Below, one piece after another: positions 16,859 through 24,968 of a stretch of 64,000 bases of DNA (position 1 is its first letter; each line of letters opens with the position of its first letter). The stretch covers positions 1 to 64,000 of the forward strand of contig JAVBQS010000019.1 in NCBI GenBank assembly GCA_031548835.1, read 5' to 3'. The DNA comes from WQTU01 sp031548835 (GTDB lineage Bacteria > Spirochaetota > Spirochaetia > CADAEX01). The notes under the pieces were generated by a model. That model had not been told where the DNA came from, did not search any database, and was given only the letters and a program-made list of their open reading frames with translations. Position numbers and translations under genes: made by a program.

Positions 16859-17482
16859 TTGAATAATTTACTTAGTGTTATTACAACAAAAACTTTTCCC
16901 GCAAACATTTTGGAATTAAGAACAGAGTTGTTTAGAAAAAGCATTCATATGCTTATTGCTTTAGTTCCAATGATAGCTGCAATTGATAAAGGAATTGCGC
17001 TTGCATTGCTTGGCGGCGGAGCAATAATATACACTTATTCAGAAATGTTAAGAGCCAGAGGGCTTAGCCTTATATTTATTTCAGGCATTAAGAATTTTGC
17101 ATTAAGAGAAAAAGATAAAAATAGTTTTGCAGGAGGGCCTGTAACACTTGCTCTTGGCGCAATGATTGCTCTTCTTTTTTATCCATCTGATGTGGCAAAA
17201 ATTGCAATCTATGCTCTTGCTTTTGGCGATGGTTTTGCAAGTCTTATAGGAAAAACTTTTGGTGTAACTAAAATACCTTTTACAGGGGGAAAAAGCTTTG
17301 AAGGAAGTTTTGCATGCTTTTTTGCAATATTGATTTCATCTTTTAAAATTACATCAAATATTGGAGTATCTTTTACAACAGCTCTTGTTGTTACAGTTGT
17401 GGAAGCTTTTCCGCTTGGCGACTATGATAACATTATTATTCCCATAGTTGCAGGTTCCACTGCTTTAATAATGATTGGCTAG
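16859..17482 (+). CDS. Dolichol/phytol kinase-like CTP-dependent lipid kinase family protein
   Basis: A 207-residue polytopic protein with the family's landmarks: LFRKSIHMLIALVPM near the N-terminus, YTYSEMLRARG, then ALAFGDGFASLIGKTFGVTKIPFTGGKSFEGSFACFF (about 121-160), the catalytic stretch shared by CDP-alcohol/SEC59-type enzymes. It probably phosphorylates a polyprenol or lipid alcohol in the inner membrane. Start chosen at TTG 16859, six bases after GAGGTGA. The gene stands alone between a sigma-54 promoter and a terminator, an unusual control for such an enzyme. Substrate unknown. Confidence 0.75.
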   Translation: MNNLLSVITTKTFPANILELRTELFRKSIHMLIALVPMIAAIDKGIALALLGGGAIIYTYSEMLRARGLSLIFISGIKNFALREKDKNSFAGGPVTLALGAMIALLFYPSDVAKIAIYALAFGDGFASLIGKTFGVTKIPFTGGKSFEGSFACFFAILISSFKITSNIGVSFTTALVVTVVEAFPLGDYDNIIIPIVAGSTALIMIG

Positions 17483-17528
17483 CCAAATCTCTTCCTAAGA
17501 ATTTCCATAATTTCCTAAAAGTTTAAAA

Positions 17529-17564
17529 AGGTGATTAGCAGAAATGTTAATCACCTCCTTTTTT
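17529..17564 (+). terminator. Rho-independent terminator
   Basis: A 9-bp stem AGGTGATTA (17529-17537) with TAATCACCT (17548-17556), a 10-nt loop, and CC plus six T. It ends the sigma-54-driven gene before the convergent gene at 17584. Confidence 0.85.
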
Positions 17565-17583
17565 AGCGTCTAAAAGACAACTG

Positions 17584-18375
17584 TTAATACCATTTGTAAA
17601 TTTCATGAAGTTTGTTTGAGAACAAAATAGTTCCTGCAATCATAAATGCCATTCCAGCTATAAAATATTCAATTGATACAAGATAAAATGTTATTTCCCG
17701 TCCTATAACAATAAGCATTGTGCTTAATGCAAGGTAAAAATATTCATTATTTCTTTTTTGAAAATAATTTATAACAAAAATAAGAACAGTAAGAAATTCT
17801 ATAAAAAGAAAAGTAAAAATAAAATAGTTAAAAAAACCAGGCATATAATAACCGCTGTCAAGTATATTATCTGAAAGAGGAACAGCAGAAGAAAACATAA
17901 AAGAGAGAACAGCTATAATTATTATTGGCGTATTAAGTTTACTAATTCCAATATCAGAAGATGAAAGCGCTGATACAAAAAGTGAAAAAACGCCGCATAT
18001 TTTGCCGAAATAAGCTGCTCTTGAAAGAAACATTATATAAACAAATGAAGAATTAAGCTCTTTAAGCAGTAAAATAAGCGATCTTGAAGATTCAAAAAGC
18101 AGACTTATCAAATATAGCATAAAGAAAAAAACTTCTGTGCTGTTTGTTTTATAAAAAAACAATCTTACAAAAAATAAACTTACAGCAGAATATAAGAGCA
18201 GTGTAAAGCCGAAAATATAATTGGGAGAAGTGCAAAATTTTTTGTAAGCAGCTGTAAAGCTCTCTATTTCTCCAGCTTCATAAAGAATATAGGGTGCAAA
18301 TGCCAGAAATAAAAGAATAACCAGCAATATTCCGATAACAACTAGTAAAGTGTTATTTCTCTGTGTTATAGTCAT
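17584..18375 (-). CDS. Seven- to eight-helix membrane protein of unknown function
   Basis: A 263-residue protein made almost entirely of hydrophobic helices separated by short loops (for example LLVVIGILLVILLFLAFAPYILYE at the N-terminus and FIAGMAFMIAGTILFSNK at the C-terminus). The spacing resembles 7TM sensor domains of spirochaete signalling proteins, but no output domain is attached. Convergent with the lipid-kinase gene and divergent from the secreted protein gene at 18454, whose start it faces across about 78 bp. Function not recognised. Confidence 0.7.
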   Translation of the reverse strand: MTITQRNNTLLVVIGILLVILLFLAFAPYILYEAGEIESFTAAYKKFCTSPNYIFGFTLLLYSAVSLFFVRLFFYKTNSTEVFFFMLYLISLLFESSRSLILLLKELNSSFVYIMFLSRAAYFGKICGVFSLFVSALSSSDIGISKLNTPIIIIAVLSFMFSSAVPLSDNILDSGYYMPGFFNYFIFTFLFIEFLTVLIFVINYFQKRNNEYFYLALSTMLIVIGREITFYLVSIEYFIAGMAFMIAGTILFSNKLHEIYKWY

Positions 18376-18453
18376 ATAATTTCAATAATAATATAAAAAA
18401 CTTTCATGAAAGACAATGTTCTGTACGATAAAGAAGTTAAAGGAAGAAGAAAA

Positions 18454-19131
18454 ATGCGGAAAATATTAATATTAATTATATTTATTTTTGGAAGTCATTT
18501 CCTTTTTGCAGGCGATATTGCTAATTTTGTAAATATTGGATTTTCGGGAGATTCCCGCTATTTTATGTTTGCCCAGTATGGTATGACAGATTCTGCAGTA
18601 TATTCAGATATATATACTGTTGATGTTCTCAATAATAGTTTTGTTCAAAATGGCGTAAACAGTAAAGAATATCCTGTAAAAGCTTATTCTATGGATGATG
18701 GCACAGGCGCATTTTATAAAGGTTTGCTTGCATCAAGCCAGATTATCCAGAAATTCGGCATAGATACTCTTTTAAAAGGCCGCTCCCTCTATGTAAATAT
18801 CAATGGCGATCCTATACATGTTCTTGAATTCCGCGATTTTAAGACAGGAAAAACTTATAAAATAAATCTACAGGAAAAAAGTGAAATTAAATCATCTGTT
18901 TATGAATCATCATTTTCTTTAAATATTTTAGTTGAAAAGGAAGGATTGCCTTCCAAGGTATATTCTGCAGGTTCTCCAACTGTAAAAAGAAAAGGTATAA
19001 AAGGTTATAATATTAAAACTATTTTTCTTTCTCCTGATGAAAAAAACATGGTGCTTGTAATTGAAAAAACAGAAGTAAATAAAGATTCTGTATCTATAAG
19101 ATATATGGTTGAGACATTGCCTTTACAGTGA
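18454..19131 (+). CDS. Secreted protein, DUF2259-like
   Basis: A 225-residue exported protein. The start was moved to the ATG at 18454 because it has an AGGAAGAAG site and begins directly with a signal peptide (MRKILILIIFIFGSHFLFAG). A longer frame from 18406 would add 16 unlikely residues. The mature part opens with DIANFVNIGFSGDSRYFMFAQYG and has repeated beta-rich segments ending FLSPDEKNMVLVIEKTE, which resembles predicted secreted proteins of the DUF2259 group. First of three envelope genes running the same way. Role unknown. Confidence 0.7.
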   Translation: MRKILILIIFIFGSHFLFAGDIANFVNIGFSGDSRYFMFAQYGMTDSAVYSDIYTVDVLNNSFVQNGVNSKEYPVKAYSMDDGTGAFYKGLLASSQIIQKFGIDTLLKGRSLYVNINGDPIHVLEFRDFKTGKTYKINLQEKSEIKSSVYESSFSLNILVEKEGLPSKVYSAGSPTVKRKGIKGYNIKTIFLSPDEKNMVLVIEKTEVNKDSVSIRYMVETLPLQ

Positions 19132-19165
19132 TTTAAAAAGTATTTTTAGCTTTTCTTGAGAGGTT

Positions 19166-20437
19166 ATGCCGGCAGTTTTAGCTGTAAAAGATATGTTATT
19201 AATTTATTCTCATAAAAATATTCAAGTATTATCAGTTGTCAGGCTGATGGCAATAATCTGGATTATCTTTTTTTCTCTCTTTCAAACAGGCTGTTCAAAT
19301 AAAAAAGATAATAAAAAAGAATCTGTTGAATTTAAAAATCCTGTCTCAATTTATCTATTATCTCCTCCTGCACGGGAAGAGTGGTTTACAGGTATTAAAG
19401 ATTTTTCAGCAGCTACAGGCGCAAGTGAAATGGTTCCATGGCCGCAGGCTGTTAGAATTACAGATATAGCAGAAACAGAAAATGGCGCAATTGTTATTTT
19501 AGTAAATAAAAGAGGTGTTATTGCAGGCAAAGTATCTGCTGCAGATAGCGGAATATCTCTGCAAAATAGTAAAGCATCTTCTATTAATAAAGACCAGCCG
19601 GCAAATGCCAAAAAAAAATCTAATAATAATGATAATAATCCATCATATTCTCTTATATCGCAGATAACACATGAGAGCCTGGATGCATGTACCTCCGGCA
19701 AAATAGTTAAAGGGGGCGGCTCTATATTGTGCCATGTTTATATCGATAGTTTTTTTGATAATTCTCTCTCTTTGCCATCATCTCCTTTTGTTGAAATAGA
19801 TATTGATAATAGCAAAAGCATATATAGCAGGCACAGTTATCCTGATGCTTTAAGTAAATTATCTCTTATAAATCTTAAGAAAATAGATGATAAATGGTTT
19901 TCTGCATGGAAAAAAAGCGATAACAATGGAACATTTTTTAAATATTTTATACATAATAGCGCTATTGGTGAAAATGCATCTGAAATAGCAGAATCAAGAT
20001 TTATGCTTGCTAATCAATTTTTAAATAAGAGCAATTTGCCTGATAATATAAAAGAATTTATTTTTAATATTACAAAAACTGAACAGGATAATAATTCTGT
20101 TATAGAGCTTGAATTAAGAAGTAAAAATATATCTGCTGTAAGCACATATTTATTAGGAGCAGCAGAAAGCAATAGCAGCAAATATGAAAAAATATGCGCT
20201 GCATCTGAACAGGGAAAATATTTTATTTCCTATAAGGGAGAGATTTATCTTATAGAAAATAGCGGAATATTCAAACTTTCGGGAGCTGGAAAATTGCCGG
20301 ATAATTACAACTATACTGTGCTGTATGCAGCAGAAGATACACTCTATGCTGCATGGGAGCAGCAGAATTTTTTTCTTACAGGAGCTTCAGGTTTTAGCTT
20401 AATAGATATAAAAAGGGTTGATAAAATTCCGCAATAG
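19166..20437 (+). CDS. Putative lipoprotein of unknown function
   Basis: A 423-residue protein. A hydrophobic stretch (MAIIWIIFFSLFQTGC) ends in a lipobox-like Cys near residue 43, preceded by about 27 extra residues if the ATG at 19166 is correct. An in-frame Met at the start of the hydrophobic stretch (codon near 19247) is an alternative start. After a charged, Ser/Asn-rich region the mature part contains beta-rich repeats (AETENGAIVILVNKRGVIAGKVS; YISYKGEIYLIENSG) that suggest a beta-propeller or related fold. It sits between two other exported proteins, so an outer-membrane or periplasmic role is likely. Confidence 0.65.
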   Translation: MPAVLAVKDMLLIYSHKNIQVLSVVRLMAIIWIIFFSLFQTGCSNKKDNKKESVEFKNPVSIYLLSPPAREEWFTGIKDFSAATGASEMVPWPQAVRITDIAETENGAIVILVNKRGVIAGKVSAADSGISLQNSKASSINKDQPANAKKKSNNNDNNPSYSLISQITHESLDACTSGKIVKGGGSILCHVYIDSFFDNSLSLPSSPFVEIDIDNSKSIYSRHSYPDALSKLSLINLKKIDDKWFSAWKKSDNNGTFFKYFIHNSAIGENASEIAESRFMLANQFLNKSNLPDNIKEFIFNITKTEQDNNSVIELELRSKNISAVSTYLLGAAESNSSKYEKICAASEQGKYFISYKGEIYLIENSGIFKLSGAGKLPDNYNYTVLYAAEDTLYAAWEQQNFFLTGASGFSLIDIKRVDKIPQ

Positions 20438-20457
20438 TAATTTAATAGAATACATAG

Positions 20458-21138
20458 ATGCTTAATAAGAGACTAGCTTTACTTCCAGTTTTATTTTTTC
20501 TTTCTCTGACACTTTATGGGCTTGAGTCATTCGGGATAACAGCTGGAGTAATGTATGTAAGAAATTCCAGCGATGAAGGAGCTCCTTCCCCAATATTGCC
20601 ATACCTTGGCGCAACAGCAAGTTTTGCCTTGGGTGAAAAATCTTTTCTTGAGCCATCTCTTATTTTTAACTGGAATTATTATTTATGGTCCAGCGATGAA
20701 GAAATGGCATTGCCTGCTGAAATTGAATATGCGGATTCTGTTTTGTTATTAAATATTGTTCTTGATTGCCCTTTTGTCATGAAATATAAAATTAAGAATA
20801 ATGTTTCTTGGGGATGGCTTGCTTCTCCTGCTTTTATTTTTAGAATTCCTCTTAAATCATGGGGCGAGGGAGATTCTGATAAATCTGATATTTTATCCTA
20901 TTTTTACGGCGGAAGATTTATTTTTCTTGAAGCAGGCGGCCTTGTCGAATGGGATTATTCTGCAAAAAATTCGCTAAAAGCCAAGATTGATGTATTGCTT
21001 CCAATATACAATATTTGGGATGGCGGCTCTTTCAGCAACCAGCTTTCTGTAAGGCTTGGCCTTACATTTTCCTTTATACCGAAAAGTGCGCAGAAGCAGC
21101 AACCTGCCGCAGAGATTGCTCCTTCTGCTGCTGAATAA
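20458..21138 (+). CDS. Putative outer-membrane beta-barrel protein
   Basis: A 226-residue protein with a signal peptide (MLNKRLALLPVLFFLSLTLYG) and alternating hydrophobic beta-strand patterns ending in aromatic residues (FGITAGVMYVRN; FLEPSLIFNWNYYLW; QLSVRLGLTFSFIPK), typical of small outer-membrane barrels. The tail after the last strand is Ala/Gln-rich. It follows the lipoprotein gene by 20 bp and is probably co-transcribed. A barrel fold is inferred from pattern only. Confidence 0.65.
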   Translation: MLNKRLALLPVLFFLSLTLYGLESFGITAGVMYVRNSSDEGAPSPILPYLGATASFALGEKSFLEPSLIFNWNYYLWSSDEEMALPAEIEYADSVLLLNIVLDCPFVMKYKIKNNVSWGWLASPAFIFRIPLKSWGEGDSDKSDILSYFYGGRFIFLEAGGLVEWDYSAKNSLKAKIDVLLPIYNIWDGGSFSNQLSVRLGLTFSFIPKSAQKQQPAAEIAPSAAE

Positions 21139-21166
21139 CAATTTTCAATTATAAAGCTTATCTCTG

Positions 21167-22402
21167 TTATATAAAATCTTTTGCATCAACATCATCCCTG
21201 TTATCTCTGCTTTTGTATGAAATCATAAGCGAACAGATTCCTGCAGCAATAACATCTATAAGAACAGCAAAGCTTAAAAGCAGGGGCAATATCGGCCTAA
21301 ACATTAAGTAGCCGTCTTCTATTCCGTTTCCATACATTGAACAAACAGTTGTAAGCAGCACAAGAACGCCATTTCCAGGCGCTGAACAAAAAACAAAAGA
21401 AATTATAAAAATAAGAAATGATATATATACTATTTGGGAAAAACCAGCTTCAATGCTTGAATAAGATCTTAACATTACGATAAAACAGATTGCAGATACA
21501 ATGGCTGTTCCAGGCCTTCCAAACATTGAAAACATTGAAATTGAAATAGTGCCTGTAGGCCTTGATATTCCAAGGTTTTCATGGCTGTGGCGGATAAGCA
21601 CATTATTTGCAAGATAATTATCGCCGGAGAGAAATCCTGCAATGCCTGCTCCCAGGATGCCATACAAATATTTATATGGTTTTTCCTTAAATCCAATCAG
21701 ATATAAAACTGCAGGAAATATAAGAAAAATTACAAAAACAGTTGTAATAAAAAGAATTAGAAAAAGCTGTTTATAAAGAGCTATCTGGCTTACCGAAGAT
21801 ATTGTAAAAAAAAGGTATGCAGAAAAGAATCCCATTCCGGGAGCTATTACTTCCATTATAAGACTGTTGATATTATATATAATACGGTTGAATGAATCAA
21901 AAAGTGTTACAACAGGCTTTGTTATTGTTTTATCAAAACCAAGATTAACTCCAAGCAATAAAGCAAGAAATGCAGTAGGAATTAAAAAGTTGCCATTATC
22001 TGCAAAGATGCTAAAAAGGTTTTTAGGAAATATTGCAAAAATTTGAGAAGAAAGAGGAGGGAAAACTTCAACTGATTTTTTTTCAAGAAGCACAGGTATT
22101 CTTTCAGGTGAAAATACCAAGGTTATAAGTACTCCCAGTATTGTTGAAAAAAATACTGCAGCAACCATAATTATTATAGCATTTTTATGTATTTGAAAAA
22201 ATTTTTTGTTAAGAAGAAGTTCATGCACTCCAATTGTCAAAGAAAAGAATACCAGCGGATAGAAACTATATCGTCCGATATTTATAAAAATATCAACGAA
22301 AGGTTTTACTACCTGCAAAGCAGCTGCAGAATTATTTGAAAAAATAATTCCAGCTATAAGACCAAGTATTAGGCCTGCAAGATATTTAACCCATATTTTC
22401 AT
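21167..22402 (-). CDS. Dicarboxylate/amino-acid:cation symporter family protein (divergent)
   Basis: A 411-residue SLC1/DAACS-like carrier with the usual opening (KYLAGLILGLIAGIIFSN...), KPFVDIFINIGRYSFYPLVFFSLTIGV and about eight helices plus two hairpins. Key transport motifs are altered: the NMDGT box of helix 7 reads MFGRPGT, and the DRFRTxxNVxGD segment of helix 8 reads roughly LMFRPILPLLLSFAVLID. It is therefore a divergent subgroup and its coupling ion and substrate are uncertain. It converges on the barrel gene and follows the gene at 22475 on the same strand. Confidence 0.8.
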   Translation of the reverse strand: MKIWVKYLAGLILGLIAGIIFSNNSAAALQVVKPFVDIFINIGRYSFYPLVFFSLTIGVHELLLNKKFFQIHKNAIIIMVAAVFFSTILGVLITLVFSPERIPVLLEKKSVEVFPPLSSQIFAIFPKNLFSIFADNGNFLIPTAFLALLLGVNLGFDKTITKPVVTLFDSFNRIIYNINSLIMEVIAPGMGFFSAYLFFTISSVSQIALYKQLFLILFITTVFVIFLIFPAVLYLIGFKEKPYKYLYGILGAGIAGFLSGDNYLANNVLIRHSHENLGISRPTGTISISMFSMFGRPGTAIVSAICFIVMLRSYSSIEAGFSQIVYISFLIFIISFVFCSAPGNGVLVLLTTVCSMYGNGIEDGYLMFRPILPLLLSFAVLIDVIAAGICSLMISYKSRDNRDDVDAKDFI

Positions 22403-22474
22403 AAAAAAACAATATAGAATTAGAGGCTATAAGTCAATTGCTGTATTTGTTGTTATTATGTTGTTATCAATATG

Positions 22475-23104
22475 TTAAAAAAGAGTATACCGGAACTGTT
22501 TAAACCATTTTCCCCTGTTTTTTATTCCTTTATCCTGTACAGTTGAGAAAACATAGTCTGCAAATACATCTGGATTTTCTTTTCCAATTTCAAATGCATT
22601 TATATTTATTTTTGACAATTCTGCATCTTCAAGAATATTTGTTATAAAAGATTTAAAAAAATCTTTATAAGGATTACTTGTATCTGAACTTCCCAAAACC
22701 AGAAAAAGGTTGGGTGATTTATTATTTCTGGAAAGTTCATTGATAAGTTCGCTGGTAATAGAAATTTGGCTTTTTATATAAAGATCAATTGTTTTTTGTA
22801 TATCTGTCTGACTCTGTTTATAAAATGGTGCAGTTTCTTCAGGTATGGAATATAAAATAATATAATACTTTATATCAGGGTATTGTCTTAGATTAAGAAT
22901 AATATTTTTGGAAGAAAAAGGAGAATAGCTGTTCCAGTTAAGCTCTGTAAGCATGTTTTCCCTGCCTGAAGCAGGTGTTTCAGATATTTCATCTTCCAGC
23001 TCAGTTACTGTTTTTATTACTCTATAACTGTTAGCTAAAAACTTATCTGCAATCTTTCTCCCATAACGCGATCCCTGACTAACAATAAAAACAGAATTTT
23101 CCAT
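22475..23104 (-). CDS. Conserved protein with a degenerate Rossmann-like (SDR-type) fold
   Basis: A 209-residue protein. The N-terminus (SVFIVSQGSRYGRKIADKFLANSYRVI) looks like a dinucleotide-binding beta-alpha-beta unit with Gly-rich turn, and IKYYIILYSIPEETAPF...SITSELINELSRNNKSPNLFLVLGSS resembles the central strands and helix of short-chain dehydrogenases. The Tyr-x3-Lys catalytic pair is not evident, so it may be a non-catalytic relative. Divergent from nadE across about 140 bp. Function not recognised. Confidence 0.55.
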   Translation of the reverse strand: MENSVFIVSQGSRYGRKIADKFLANSYRVIKTVTELEDEISETPASGRENMLTELNWNSYSPFSSKNIILNLRQYPDIKYYIILYSIPEETAPFYKQSQTDIQKTIDLYIKSQISITSELINELSRNNKSPNLFLVLGSSDTSNPYKDFFKSFITNILEDAELSKININAFEIGKENPDVFADYVFSTVQDKGIKNRGKWFKQFRYTLF

Positions 23105-23246
23105 TAAGAAAAGATTTTATCAATATTTTATGGTTTGTCAACAAACACATCTGCCTGTAAAATTTTATTACCTGGAAAGTGTTTTATATATAGTGTTGCT
23201 GTTTTTTATTTAATCATATAAATTTAAAATAATAACAGGAAAAATA

Positions 23247-24890
23247 ATGAAAATTGCAATAGCTCAGATTAATACAATTATTGGCGATTTCTCTGGCAAC
23301 AGGGAAAAAATTATTGAATATATAAAAAAAGCCCTAAAACAGGAAGCAGATATTGTTGTCTTTCCTGAACTTTCAATATGCGGCTATCCTCCTCTTGACT
23401 TACTTGACCAGCCTCTTTTTTATGAAAAAAATGAAGAATCTTTAAAATGGCTTTTAAAAAATATTCCAGAAAATATTACTGTCTTGGCCGGCCATGTATC
23501 AAAAAATATATTGCACAATGGTAAAGGTTACTGTAATAGCGTAACTGTTATAAAAGATGGAAATATATTATTTAGCCAGGCTAAAACACTTCTTCCTTCC
23601 TATGATGTTTTTGATGAATCAAGATATTTCCAGCCTGCAGTTTGGCGGAATATTTTTGAACTTAATGGTATAAAAATAGGAATAGCAATTTGCGAAGATT
23701 TATGGTGGAACTCAAGTGTCGGCCAGCAGGAGCGTTATGATATTGACCCAGTGGAAGAACTTATTAATAAAGGTGTGGAGCTTATAATTGCTCCATCTGC
23801 ATCTCCATTTTTTGCAGGAAAAAGAAAAATAAGATTTGATTTAATAAGTAATATTAGCAAGAGAGGGGCTGTTTCTGTTATATATGTTAATTCAATAGGA
23901 GGCAATGATAGCCTTATATTTGACGGCAACTCAATGGTAACTGATGGCAAAGGCAGCCTTGTGCTTCTGGGCAAGGAATTTGAAGAAGATCTCTTTTTTT
24001 ATGATACTGAAAAAAAATATAACAGTATGGATTTTAAAGAAGATTATTATAATGATATAGAAAAAGCACTAATTCTTGGACTTAAAGATTATCTCGCAAA
24101 ATGCAGTTTTAAAAAAGTTCATTTAGGATTATCCGGCGGTATTGATTCTGCTATTGTTGCCTATCTTGCTGTAAAAGCTTTGGGAAAGGAAAATGTAAAA
24201 GTTTTTGCAATGCCTTCGGAATTTTCATCTGAAGGAAGTATTACAGATGCACAAAAACTTTCAGATAACCTTGGCCTTAAAATGGAAGTAATTCCAATAA
24301 AAAATATTTATAGCCAGTTTTTGTTCCAGCTTGATCCTTTTTTTAAAGATACGTCTTTTGGCCTTGCAGAAGAGAATCTTCAGGCAAGAGTAAGGGGCAC
24401 TCTTATGATGGCATATTCCAATAAATTTAATTCACTTCTTCTTACAACCGGAAATAAAAGCGAACTTTCAGTCGGCTATTGCACATTATATGGAGACATG
24501 GCAGGCGGGCTTGATATATTGGGAGACCTTTTTAAGACAGATGTTTTTGAATTATGTAGGTATATAAATAGAAGAGAAGGGGAAGTTATTCCGGAATCTA
24601 TAATTTCAAAACCTCCCTCAGCAGAACTAAGGCCTGATCAAAAAGATGAAGATTCTCTTCCTCCTTATAATATTCTTGATAATATATTAAAATTATATAT
24701 TCTGGATAATCTTTCAAAAAAAGATATTATTGAAAAAGGATATGATGAAAAAACTGTAAGTTTTGTTATTTCGCTTGTTGCCAAAGCAGAATATAAAAGA
24801 GTACAGGCTCCTCTTGTTTTAAAGATTTCTCCAAGAGCTTTTGGAATAGGAAGAAGAGTCCCGCTTGCCAGAAAAATTTACGAGAATTAG
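23247..24890 (+). CDS. nadE: Glutamine-dependent NAD+ synthetase
   Basis: A 547-residue two-domain enzyme. The N-terminal nitrilase-type glutaminase domain shows the Glu-Lys-Cys triad: VVFPELSICGYPPLDLL, the Lys of QAKTLLPSYDVFDE and GIAICEDLWW. The C-terminal synthetase domain has the PP-loop LGLSGGIDSAIVAYLAVKALG and TGNKSELSVGYCTLYGDMAG. It converts deamido-NAD to NAD using glutamine and ATP. Length is normal. It stands alone, convergent with the chemoreceptor gene. Confidence 0.97.
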   Translation: MKIAIAQINTIIGDFSGNREKIIEYIKKALKQEADIVVFPELSICGYPPLDLLDQPLFYEKNEESLKWLLKNIPENITVLAGHVSKNILHNGKGYCNSVTVIKDGNILFSQAKTLLPSYDVFDESRYFQPAVWRNIFELNGIKIGIAICEDLWWNSSVGQQERYDIDPVEELINKGVELIIAPSASPFFAGKRKIRFDLISNISKRGAVSVIYVNSIGGNDSLIFDGNSMVTDGKGSLVLLGKEFEEDLFFYDTEKKYNSMDFKEDYYNDIEKALILGLKDYLAKCSFKKVHLGLSGGIDSAIVAYLAVKALGKENVKVFAMPSEFSSEGSITDAQKLSDNLGLKMEVIPIKNIYSQFLFQLDPFFKDTSFGLAEENLQARVRGTLMMAYSNKFNSLLLTTGNKSELSVGYCTLYGDMAGGLDILGDLFKTDVFELCRYINRREGEVIPESIISKPPSAELRPDQKDEDSLPPYNILDNILKLYILDNLSKKDIIEKGYDEKTVSFVISLVAKAEYKRVQAPLVLKISPRAFGIGRRVPLARKIYEN

Positions 24891-24910
24891 ATTCAGCTTA
24901 TTGCTGCATC

Positions 24911-24939
24911 ATCCCGGCTTTGCCTGCTGCGGCCGGGAT
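24911..24939. repeat. GC-rich hairpin between convergent genes
   Basis: ATCCCGGC (24911-24918) pairs with GCCGGGAT (24932-24939) around a 13-nt loop. With nadE ending at 24890 and the chemoreceptor ending at 24969, it may serve both transcripts. The CCCGGC core resembles the hairpins at 34745 and 40797. Confidence 0.5.
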
Positions 24940-24968
24940 GGCAATAGAGAAGAAAAACACAGCATAAG

